A stretch of DNA of 64,000 nt from Apoda limacodes. Lineage: Eukaryota > Arthropoda > Insecta > Lepidoptera > Limacodidae. The notes under the pieces are model-generated. The model saw only the letters and a program-made list of their open reading frames with translations, had not been told where the DNA came from and searched no databases. The stretch's first letter is position 1. Every line of letters begins with the position of its first letter. Of this stretch, positions 21,951 through 34,100 are shown piece after piece. The stretch is from NCBI GenBank assembly GCA_946406115.1, contig OX291544.1, positions 30,397,521-30,461,520 on the forward strand. Direction: 5' to 3'. The translations under genes were made by a program, and so were the position numbers.

Positions 21951-24900
21951 ACACATTATTACAAAAATTAATAACAGATAGTGTTTATGTATACAAAATG
22001 AAAACGATACATGGAACTTACAACGAAAAGGTAGCATTTATTTAATTCTACAGGCTGCTACTTATGGGTAAACCTCAAATTCTAGAGTACGTATGTATTT
22101 CCGAATAGCAATCTTCGAAACCAGTTATTTAGGTCAGTAAACGAAGCGAGGCAGTTTTGAAACGTGGGCAGTAAAACATACAGTAATTTAACCAAACAAA
22201 ACCGTAATCCCTTTACTTAAAGTCTTACTAAACCGTATAACTTAGTAGCATATTTAATAGCAAGTCCAATTTAGTAGAGCTTTTGCTGCACTAGTGTTCT
22301 GTTGAGAGGCGGAAGGTTATTAAGGGTCAGGTTGCGATGGTCACAAAACTGGTAGTAAGGCGTTTTATGTTGTTGGAGATATGAATGACTAGTTTTATTA
22401 CGAAAAGTATGTGCTGTTGAAATGTAAATACTTACGAAAATAGTCATACTTCACAATAGAAAGAGCAAATTTGTTATATTTTTTAATCAGTAGTAGTTGC
22501 TAAAAACTGTAGAAAAAAGACCTACGTAGTGGGAAATAAAAAAATATAATCGCCATGTTAAATTTCGTCAGAAATCAATTTGGGAAAATGTAGGGAAGTG
22601 TTCCTACGGACACTTTTGTTAGCAATCGGCTTTTCATCTAAGTTGGGTCTGGTATAAATAGCACAAGGCACTGTTCGATATCATCGGCGGACCGTCAGGT
22701 TGTTTGCCACTTTAATGACATTTAAATTGGTTGAAAAAGTACTTTTCTCAGACATGCTACGTTATGCACGAGCTTCTTTGGGATAAATCGTACTTGCAGT
22801 ACACAGTATATCAGAGAGCGACCCGCAATATTTTATATCCAACCGTTTAAGCGGTCGAATTGTAATTTGAAAATTTAATAAATTTTTTTAAACCCAAATA
22901 TCGATAACTAAAATCTAAACTCATCAAGTTTATAGTAAATTTCGGACTGGCACAACTAAAATAATGCGACACTAAATTAATTTGAAAAAGAAAAAAAGAA
23001 ATCGACATTTCAACGCGGCGAATTGGAGGCAAAATTACCCGAACTATTTTTATTTTTTTTAAATACAGTTGTCAATATTTTTATTAATTTCATAAACTAA
23101 TTACTACAAAATATTATATTACCTATAAATAAAACACAATTTACGACTAAAATAAATAACTTAAAAAACAATTTAGAAAACAAAGCGCTTTAGGAAGGGT
23201 GCCCATCACGCAGGCAGCGTTGTCAATATTATTAGTTTGTTTTACATGCATGTTTAAGAAAAACACTATACGAGCCTTGTCCAACTGAGCATAACCCGAT
23301 GCTGTGATGCGTTCCTAGGCTACGCATACTCACTATCGGGCTGCATTTGCGGGCCGTGGCAGTAATGTACTATAACTCTAACTTTGCGTATTCTTACATT
23401 TTACATTTCTTGCAGGTATTACTAGTGTCCATTGTACAGCATGAGAAGAATAACCTAATAGTAAATAAAATTTACGTACGTAACTAAAAGTGTTTGAGAC
23501 AATATTTAAACAAACGCGTATCTAATATAGGGCGTGGGCATACATGACCGGTTGTTGTGGAAACATATGGAGGAGGCCTACGTTCAGCAGTGGACGTCTT
23601 TTGGCTGAAACGACTGTACCTAATATTATCAGTAATGTTTAAATAAAAAAAAAATGGAAAACTCTACTGTGCCATTCCAAAATATTGACAATTAAATAAA
23701 TAAAAAAAAAGCCGTAGTATTAGCATGGTAAAATTTTCGATGTATGTATATATCCATTAAGATATACGCATGTGGTATTTTTCTAAAAGCGTTACGGAAT
23801 TTAAATGCCACCCGAATGCCTCTGACACGGTTTAACAACCTATACCAAGACGGACAAATAATATGGGCTCCCAACGCACATATATATGTACCTATGTTTA
23901 TTTGATTCGCGTAAAGCTGTTGATCTCAAATTGACTTGACAGATTACTGTGACGAAAATATCTTTCAAACTGGGGGACAGCTTAGCGTTAAATCGAACAT
24001 TATAACACAAGTTACAGATATAGAGTAAAAATAGAAAAAAGAGAAAGTCAGGTCAAATATGAACTAACATGTTATTAGTATAATAAGTCTGACACTATAA
24101 AAGTAGCATTTTTCTGTCTCGGATAAAACCTCGCGTTAGTTTTTGAGAATTCACCGCATTGCGGCGGTCAGATAAAATCTGACAATGATAAATGCAGACC
24201 GGTAAAAGATAAACACCTAAATTTTTAACAGGTTTCTAAACATAATTGAATTTTATAAATTTTGGACTGATGTGGTTTTATCTTTTTTTATGCTCTTATA
24301 TTAGTATTTATCTTTATACTAAATAATAGCCAGAAGTGACAAATCTATAAATGTATTTACATATGAATGTGAGAACCGAAAACATTTTCTGTCTTGTTAA
24401 AATAGCTGACTTTAATGAAACTACTAACCTACTAAACCATGATTAACGATGTTTTTAACCAATCCTAAATATGTGTCTATACTAAGCTGTCGTTGACCCA
24501 AATAATACGTAAGTGGAAAACTATCTATTCAGAATTCTAAAGAGTCGACGTCCTGCAGGAATCATTCACCAATGTAGTCACCCTTACGAAGTTATGTAAG
24601 TATATATTACATCCACCCAGTGGGTTTTTATCTGAATGGCACGGGGTGCTAGGGAGAAAACCCAGTGCAGGGAAAATGAATATCTCAGTAGCGTCTGTGA
24701 ATTCGTCAGAGGCGGTCGCTTTGCCTTTTAATAAAATATAGAAAGTGGATTTTTAATACTTGTGTAGTATGTAGTTAAAACCAATAGTGTACAAGGTATG
24801 ATGTGTGTGTGTGTGTGTTTTCCTGAAATGGTGCTGGTGCTGTAATGTTCGTAAAAATATTTTATATGTTTTTTTTTCATTAATTACACTATGCTGTAAT

Positions 24901-25048
24901 TTTTGCTTACTAAATAATTTAGAATGACTGAAACGTTTTTTGTATTTAACACATTATAGTTGATTAATCATTAAGGAATACTTCTCCGTCTCTCACATTG
25001 AATTTTTAGCACTTAAAAGCCTTCGTTACGCTTTATATGAATATTTAC
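21951..25048. other. Intergenic, one SINE 3' end, otherwise nothing recognised
   Basis: 23530-23610 ends with 'ggaggaggcctacgttcagc agtggacgtcttttggctga', the 3' end of a common moth SINE. A (gt)n run is at 24800-24820. The remaining frames are short and family-less. Confidence 0.45.
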
Positions 25049-25051
25049 TTA

Positions 25052-25274
25052 GGCTATGTTCCAAATCACGCCGAGTAATTATCGCCCGGTAGAGTTGAAA
25101 AATTAACCCGTTCTGGAACGAGCGTCTGACAGTTAATTTTCACACTGACAAGAGTGATTTTGAACCTTTTCTATGGCAGTGTAAAGAATTCAACTTGACA
25201 GTTGGAAAAGTACTCTACCCCGGGCGTTCCAAAACCACTTTTTTAACTTCCTCGTTGCGATTTGGAACGTACCC
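25052..25274. mobile_element. 223-bp MITE, PIF/Harbinger-like
   Basis: The left end ggctatgttccaaatcacg and the reversed right end gggtacgttccaaatcgca form imperfect inverted repeats. The element is bordered by TTA on both sides (25049-25051 and 25275-25277), the 3-bp target typical of PIF/Harbinger elements. It has no coding capacity. Confidence 0.6.
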
Positions 25275-25277
25275 TTA

Positions 25278-27179
25278 GTAAACAGTAATACGCGGATAAT
25301 GTGTCATTATTGTACAACTTTTATTACGAAGTATGAGATTATATGTTTGGTGTAGAAATGAAGGGTGTTATCGGTAAAAAATGAAAGTTTGGGGTTGTTT
25401 AAGATTAATTAACTCGTAAATGACAATTATTACTGCATAAGTCTAGCTTAAAATTAAAAAAAATATCATGGATTAGAAGAAAAGCTTATTTCGAACCCAT
25501 GTTCTTGAGATTTTACAGTCAGAGTAAGTTGAAAACTGAAAAATTACAGTCAGCGTAAGTTGAAAACTGAAAAATTACAGTCAGCGTAAGTTGAAAACTG
25601 ATTTTTTTTTTCTGAAAACGAAAGAGATTATTACTGAAAAAGAAAAGCTTTTGCTTTTTCTAAATTTATAGAAGCTTAATTCATGTTAATCAGAGCAATT
25701 TTTTAAGGAACCAAAATTTAATAAAACATAACAATATTAAGTAATAATACAAAAACTATAATAACTATAAGAATATACGATATATGTTACCACCACCAGG
25801 CTTCTTGTACTTACAACTCTTTAACTAAACAGTAAATATTTAATATTATTCTTCGTTACAATTAATTTTAAAAGTGTATGAGCCTCGCAAATTTACACGC
25901 GCAAATCGGGGGTTTGTGAAGCGTTTGTGTATGTAAGTATTGCATTTAAGGCCGGCCGCATACTTCGAGAAATATCCGATAGAAAAAACTATATTAGGCT
26001 GTGCGCACATTATGAGAATTAACAAAAATTCTCGCACACGCCGGACTCGGTGAATTTATTTTGTACTGTTAGAAAATTTCTTGTGACAAAATGTATGCAC
26101 AGAGTGCCCGTGCATTTTTCTTTATTCTCGTAATTTGCGCTCGGCCTAATACGGCACGCGCTTAAAGGGGTTTTTCATACTAAATTAGAGAAAATGCGAG
26201 AAAAGGGGGAGAGGAAGTATCACGTTACGACAACTGACGTGTGGTGTGTGACGAAGGTATTTTATAATTTTGAGAACAATTAAGAGATGAGAACTTTGGT
26301 TAACACTTTCTGCATATATATTTTTTCTTATGCCTATACCATATATACATATAGGCCAATTGATAAGTTTAAAGTCAAATGACCTTCCGTTATTTGCTTT
26401 ATTGATAAAGAAAATAATTATTATTATTAGGTAAATTGGTGATTTATGATTTTTAACAAAAAAAATCGTTTTTGTTGGATAATATGCACGATACTCTTAG
26501 ATGAAATGTCCATTTTATTAAGACATTCATCTTTATAAGGAGATTATTATTGGAACCATCCAATAATATTTTTTGAAATATTTTAGTCTTATTTCAGAAT
26601 CTATAATTCTTCTTTGTAGGTGGCAATACATCATTGTCATCTTTAGATATTCCATTTGGTTGACAATTTAGGATTTCATGATTGTCTTCTTTAATATTCG
26701 AGAAATCCACCAAAAACTTAAAACTTTATCCTGTATAAATCTGTCCTTTTCTAGTTGTACATTGAGGGTTTCAGTGGATTTCTCGATAGAGAGTATCATG
26801 ACTTCTACTAGGGCTCGTTTTTGGGTAAAAAACGGCACCCTATTACTCAAACTCCGTTGTCCGTCCGGCCGTCAATGAAGTAGTTGAAATGATGTACTTC
26901 TGTTGCGGCTATAACAAAAAATCCTAAAAATAGAAAAAAAAAAATATTTTATATAAAAATAGTATATTTTTTGCCTTCTAAAAATCTGTACTTTTCCGGT
27001 TTTATTTCTGTAGTTCTGTGTTCAGTTGCTTTCTCTAAAATAAAAGTTGTGTCTTCATAGCTTGTCTTATTTACAGATGGTTTATCATTATTATTAAATC
27101 AAATTACATACTTAGCTCTATATGCAAGTAGGTTTTGTAAAAACACTTTCGAATTGTCTTCTATTGCTAATTAATTGTG
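25278..27179. other. Intergenic with a 31-bp tandem repeat
   Basis: 25513-25602 holds three copies of a 31-bp unit (ttacagtcagcgtaagttga aaactgaaaaa). The remainder is AT-rich without a gene. Confidence 0.5.
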
Positions 27180-27337
27180 ACTTTACCAAATTAATTAGGT
27201 TGAATCTGCTGAGAACGCCAAGAGTAATGCCAGCCAAGTCCAACACAATTCCACGACTTAAGCTTTGCGGAGTTTTATTGGCAGAAAAATTGCACAAAGT
27301 AGTCGTGAACTCTTACGGTGTCCGATTAGTATCTTAA
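27180..27337 (+). pseudogene. BEL/Pao retrotransposon fragment
   Basis: A short translated stretch, TPRVMPAKSNTIPRLKLCGV followed by LLAEKLHKVVVNS, matches the conserved 'TIPRLELCGALLL' region between the RT and RNase H domains of BEL/Pao polyproteins. Only this scrap survives; the upstream and downstream sequence does not continue the frame. Confidence 0.55.
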
Positions 27338-28110
27338 TGAATCTTCGTATTTATTATATTAGTTGAATAAATATAGTTTGTCAAGGAAAATAATGCACAG
27401 TCACTGTTTTCCTTGTTGGTAAATTAGAAATAAAGCTTTCATTACACAATATAGTCTTTGTTTCTAGCATGAAATAATTTCAAAGTCCGCAGCCTTTCGC
27501 CATGAAGTCGTGCAGTTCCTGCTTTAATTGCAAAATGTGCTTAAATTGTATGCAAAACAGGCTAACACTTATTTAAATGAAATATGAATTTAAATCACAT
27601 TTGATGTCACGGTACGACCGTATCAAGATAACAATGTGCGACAGGGACAACTATCTGGACCTCGGACTGATTTTATAGAAGCGACGTATAAAAATGACAC
27701 ACAGACATAGTGATTGTGTATATTTATCACATATAAAATATAGCTTTAATTCCAAATTCGTCTGTATCGGGAAAAACAGAAATATAACTTTTACTGCGCT
27801 GTAATAACTTTTGAACGCAAGTTTAATATAAGACTAATAATCCGTTTTTCTTATAGTTAAAACATATTTGTTACTAAGCTTAAACCATGGACTAACTAAA
27901 TGTATAGTTACAACAATAAACAAAACAGATATTAAAAATATCTGATACTTTGCTGCTAATAACAAAAAGTTAAATAAAGCACTAGTAACTTTCATATTAT
28001 AATTCTTTGCAGGTTTTAAACCAAAAGTGGTGCAACTATAAGATGCGGGAAAGTCTTTCATGACGTCACAAGCGGAAGTGTTCAGACAACAGGAAGTATA
28101 CAGGGTCAAT
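27338..28110. promoter_or_regulatory. Upstream region of ELO gene A, with a 5'UTR acceptor and a CRE-like site
   Basis: There is no other gene. A good splice acceptor (attataattctttgcag) ends at 28013, suggesting that the leader exon containing the ATG starts at 28014 and that a non-coding first exon lies further upstream. TGACGTCA, a perfect palindromic CRE/ATF-type site, is at 28061-28068, but it lies inside the presumed leader, so its role is uncertain. Confidence 0.35.
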
Positions 28111-31100
28111 ATGGAGACGTCAAACAACTCCTTTTCAAGGGTGTACAATCGCTTGTTCATTGAACTGGCCGGTAAGTTTACATAAATTGTATATTTTTGC
28201 ACTTTTTATTTAATATAATCACACTAATATTATAAAGGCAAAAGTTTGTGAGTGACTTTGTATGTTTGTTACTTCTTTATGCTCAAACGGCTTAAACAAT
28301 TTTTATGGAACTTGGTAAGGAGGAAGCTGACACCCTGGATTAATACATTAGCTACTTGAAAACGTCAAGCGCCGAGCGAGTTGCGCGGTAACCGAATTAA
28401 CCGAAGTGGAATAAAGGCAAAAGCTAGTTTACAAATAAATAAAAATAAGTGTTTTTTTGACAGAAGGTTTCTTGCAATAAAAATATATACTAATAAAGAA
28501 GCCCTTACATGTTACTCTTTTCGCCATTATGTAGAGAATATTGAGCCCCTACATAATAAACCTACCACTACAACGCTTGCCGCTGTCAGGTAATTCATAC
28601 TCACATTTTAGAACCTAAGGTCAACGGCGGCACTATAAACTGAAACCGTGGAGTTTTAATATATACAGACGCACTTACGGCGCAACCGCTCCGGTGAACC
28701 CATAGCCCTGACACTGGCCTTCACTTTACTGTTTCAGTGTAATTCAATTCACCACAACTTACTCTTACTTTTGCCTATTATGAACTATGCACGGTGCTAA
28801 AACATGGACACCGACGCTAATGACCTAATACGAAAATAATAAGAAGTTATAGTTTGATCCTCCTTACCATTTGTCAAGGTTTTATTTCCATTAAAAAAAA
28901 TTGGCTTCGTCACACCACCTCCCCTTAAATGCATGAATTATTAAATGAATTACCCTTTTGTGTAAATTCTATGTGCCTCCTAGTAAGGGCTCCGTAAGGA
29001 ACCGGCATGCTGATGTACGGCTTACTTATAAAAAATGTCACGACGGCTCTCTTTGGGTGATAAAACTAATCACAATGGCTGGTCAGTCACGGAATGTATC
29101 GATACAAACGCTTCAAGCTTTCGGAATGTTGAAGCAAATGTTCTCAATGTTTCAGATCCCCGCACCAATGACTGGTTCCTGATAACAAGCCCAGTTCCTG
29201 GCCTCACAATCATTGGCCTGTATCTGTACTTTAGCCTTAACTGGGGGCCGCGTTTCATGGCGAACAGGAAACCGGTCCAGATGCAGAAGACATTGATCGT
29301 TTACAACTTTTTGCAAGTTCTCGTCAGCTGCTGGTTGTTCCATGAGGTTCGTAACGCACATTTTTGAAAAAATCTTTCTAATCAAAGTCTAGTCAAAGTC
29401 TTTCTATGCATCTCCTGCAGCTCTAACCAGGTTTCTGTTTGGTTGGAAGCCACGCTCCTTATAACTACCTAAATTTTTTTTTTGCAATTATTTCTAGAGA
29501 TATACACTGTAGATTCGCCGGAATTTTAAAGTTCCTATTCTACGGGCCATAACTAAGACTCAAAAAAACGTCAAAACACGATGAATGTAAAATCATACGT
29601 TGGCAGAGTAAATTTTTTTCTTTTTACCCTTTTAAAAACTTAAGCAAAGTAATCTTGAAAGTTCTACATGTAGTAAAATATAGTTTATAGTTATTTAAAC
29701 AGTTAAAAAAAGTATTTTTAATAGTATTTTTACCTATTAACTTATATCTTGTATCTGAATAAAAATATTAATAAGTTAAGATTTATGTATAGCATTACTA
29801 TTCACGCACGCTTGGTTACGTATCGCGTCGTCCTTGTCTGTACTCTAAACTAAAGCAGTTTTTAACGCTATAATTATGTGTATTAATGATATAAGTTCCC
29901 AATTCCAATTATACAAATTAATTTCAGTTACTTCATATAAAAACCTAAAACTTCACAATATTTTCGTTGTGATTGCATGTAACTAATCAACGTTCAAATA
30001 TATACCACTGTTTTGGGTATCTTTTAGGAATTAGTGAACTGACAAGCACCGAGGGTTCCGTACCTACCACCTAAGCACCTAAAGTGTGCCGATAAGCGGT
30101 CACCCATCCAAGTACAAGAAAAAATACGTTACTGTTTCTCTTAAAGATAAGCTAGATTCTGTAACGGTAATTTAAAACGGTAGATGACACATTTTTTTGT
30201 TGGAAACTATATTTAAAGTTAAGCAACGTCGGGCTTCTCCGAAGATTGGATGAGTAACCGTTTACCGGCACATTTTAGTTTGTGTTCGTAAATTACCTTA
30301 AAACGTGGTACAGAACCCACGGTTCGCTAGTTCAACTTGCACTTGACCGATGTTAATAATACGCATGTAAATTTACGTAATTTACATAACATTTACACAA
30401 ACAAAAATAAAAAGTGTGGTCACCCAACCAAGTACTGACCAAGCCCGACTTTGCTTAGTTTTGAATATCGTTTCCAACAAAAAAGGTGTCATCTACCGTC
30501 CTAAATTTCGGTTACAGCGCCATTTAGCTTATTTTTAAGTCTTTGCCTTGTTCGCGGTGTGCGCCGGAGCATTGTCATGGTGCATAGAATGCGACTGCTT
30601 GGTAGTTTTTACCTTACTTTTTAAAAGACACTGGGCAAAACCTAGTTTAAAAAAAAAAATTAGTGTCGGACAACCGTCCGGAATCGTGACAACTTGTGCC
30701 TTTCACTTTTTATGTCTGTCTCTCTCGCTCTTAGGCGGGCTAACCATGCCGCGTGCCTCTCACTCGCTCTCATTGTGAGCGCATAACGTGAGCGGAGCGT
30801 AACGCAGTTTCTTGAAGTGTCACCCGGCAAACCAATTTATAAGACGTTGTCACGTCAAAATCCTAGGTCTGTGGGGCAAACAAATGGCCGTGTTCTCAGC
30901 ATTAACGGTCTTTTGTTCTTCAAGGGTTTGATCCAGAGACAGGACTTGTCTGGAAGAAAAAACGCAATCATGTTTTTGCGGTTTCTCGCCTGCCTTAATT
31001 TTTTTGTTTTTTGCTTTCACCTTCAAACACCCATACAAAAGACTGTTGCTTTCTTTCCGGCATGTAACAATAAATGTTTCATCTACCGTCACAATGTCAT

Positions 31101-34100
31101 AAACGTGGGACACTCAGAAAGTTTTGAGAAACTAAAACACTAACTTCTATGGATAAAATATTTCAATTAAATCTTTTCAAAGAACTTTTCACCAGCCTAT
31201 ATACAAAGTTTCATGCATCTGAACCAATTTTCGAAACATTTTTTCCAGTCCGCTGCAGGCACTTCATCCACGACCCTCTCGAACGCTGTTAGCCGGCGGT
31301 AAAAACTGTATCCCTTTTTATATAAATATTTTTATTTTAGGGAAATAAAAGAAGTCACACTGTGCCAGATCAGGACTGTAAGGAGGGTGACCCAAGAATC
31401 TGACCGGTGTGGTGTCCAGGAAGTCCCTCGTTTTGAGCGCTGAGTGCGCGGGCGCGTTTTCATGGTAATGCAGTACCCGGCGGAGCCCGGTGTTCGGTCG
31501 CTTGTTGCTCATTGCAGACAAAACTTCTGGCAGGCATTTTGTGGTATACTATTCGGCGTTGATGCTGCTTTGGACTCGTAGTGGAATTGAAACCAGATAC
31601 CTCGTCAAAGTGAAGAAACTAGCGATCAAAATTTTTCCTGCTCTTCTCGATCGCTTCACTTTCGTAGGCGTTGGTTCGTGCAGCCAAACTGTCGACTGAC
31701 GCTTTGTTTCTGAATCGTTTTGATAAATCCAGGATTTGTAACCTGTCACAATGTCGATAACGCGCCGAGACGAGCCTGCTTCAAATTTTTGAATCATATC
31801 AAGGCACCACTCCACACGAGCCTGCTTCTAAGCTTCGGTGAGTCGCTAAACTAACCTCCGCACGTGAAGGTGCATTCGTGAAGAATTTTGTGAACGTTTC
31901 CCAAACCAATCTGCAGTGTATGCTGAATCTCTTTGTATGTAATTCGCCTGTTTTCTTGAATTATTTTGTTACTGCCAGCACACTTACTTCCGTGAGAGCC
32001 GTCGTGGGACGACCACTCCTTTGTTCATCGCCCAAAGTAACGCGACCGCGCTTGAACTCGCTATGCCAACGGTAGATGGTTGCTTTTAAAGGTCCTTCAT
32101 CCATAAAAGCCATTTGAAGTCGATCAAATGACTCATCAGGTTTAAGGCCACATTTAAAATCGTTGAAAATCGCACTAAAATGTTCTCGATGCAGATCCAT
32201 TTTTTAAATTTTTTGGTTTTGTCATATGCTAGTTTGGAAATCCAGTTTGTTACTGTTTCCTTACATCGGGACATTTTACAGATAGGTAGAAATTTATTTG
32301 CCTATTTATTGTACAATATACCACCATTGTTGCCAAAGATTTTTTTAGCAAAGGAAGTTCTAGTGGGTTTAACTGTGAATATCACATAGTTTCGTCTTTT
32401 GGAGAAGTTCTTTGAAATTCAAACAGGTATGATCAGCCAGGAGCCATGAGCGCAGAGCTATCTGTGTGTCCTATGTACAGCAACTTCAAAATTGTTGTGA
32501 ATATGTCGTTGAATATCATATATATATTTTGTGTAATATTTCAGGGCCTCGATGCGGGCTGGCTGAGGACTTACAGTTGGAAGTGCCAACCAGTTGACTT
32601 CTCGACGTCGCCGGAAGCTTTACGAGTACGTGTTACTGTTCATTAAAATTGTACTAATGTTTGAAATTCAAATAAACTAAATATATCCAAGCTCTAAGAA
32701 ATCTCCCTCCCAAACTGAATTCCGCTTAAATGCTCAAGAAGCGAATTCGAAACAAAAAGCTTTATTATGGCAGAAAAAAGGGGTAAAATAATTCAATAAC
32801 GAACTGCTTAACTTTTAAAACATTTAAATTGAATTACCAAACAAAATCTAAGAAAGGTGATGAAAGTAAATTAGAATGAATTAATTGCGTGATAGTTTGC
32901 TAAAAAGAAGATTAAAGAAATTAAATTATAAGACGATGGTAGTATAAAGAGCTACCATCGTAAATTTGTTTTAGTGGATATGGGTCTAGAAAACCTGAAA
33001 TAAATGAGATTTGAATTGATTCCGTACCTTCGAGGGTTCCGTACCTGCCATCATTTCCGTTATTTACAAACACAATAAAAAAGTGTGCCGCCAAGTTACC
33101 AAGTACTGACCAAGCCCAACGTTGCATAACTCTGAATTTCGTTTCTAACGAACAAATGTGTAACTATTTCTCTTGATGATAAGCTAGATGGCACTGTACT
33201 GGTATTGACGTGACAACGTCTTATAAATTGGTTTGCCGGGTGACACTTCAAGAAACTGCGTTACGCTCCGCTCACGTTATGCGCTCACAATGAGAGCGAG
33301 TGAGAGGCACGCGCCCGCCTAAGAGCGAGAGAGACAGACATAAAATCATTGTCACGTAAAACTTTCGCCCGTATACCGACTTTACAGGCAACCAGTTTTT
33401 TAAAAAAGGTTTTTATTCACACTATTTTTTTATTGCAAGTTTGAATTTTGTTTAACCCCCCCCTTAAATTTTAACTTTTTTTATTTGTTGAATAATCCCC
33501 CATTGTAACACATATTTTGTAAAAAATTGAGGCTTCCACCTGTTTCGGTCTAAAAGATAGAGTCCTTTTAATGGTCGGACAGATAGACAGTGTAGGCTTA
33601 GTAATAGGGCTCCGTTGGCACCTTCTGAGTACGGAACCCTAAAAAGCGTAGCCTGTTTCCTGCCAATGTAATATACTTTATATCGCTTACAATGTTTTAC
33701 AACCCCCCTTTGCCCCCTTTTATAATTGAATTACCTTTCCATTAAATGCTAATATGGCGTAAAAGACACCTATACGTAACAGCAGAGGTAATAGCATTAC
33801 ATTACTTGCTTAAAAAAATCTTGTGCTATAGATTTCGCTCATCATATGTTTAGTGCGTGGCTATCGCCATTATATCATAATTTTTGCTTATCATTATTTT
33901 CTAACTTCAAGTTTTCAAAACGAACTAATCTGAGCCCCTTATATTTAGTGACATCTTAGGCCATTTCAGTGGGTCGCCAGCCCACCTTACCCGACTTCCC
34001 AAAATACGTTTTGCCTTAATATATATTTATCTTTTATTTCAGGTGGCAAGAGGAGTTTACGTATACTTCTTGGCGAAAATGACTGAACTACTCGACACAA

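Noticed and set aside
29035..29155. An in-frame ATG at 29035 that would extend ELO A exon 2 upstream as a 104-residue single exon
   Set aside because: The extension has no ELO likeness. A strong acceptor (atgtttcag) at 29155 and the exon at 28111-28171 restore the family motif ELADPR in the correct phase, and genes B and C have the same phase-1 intron there.
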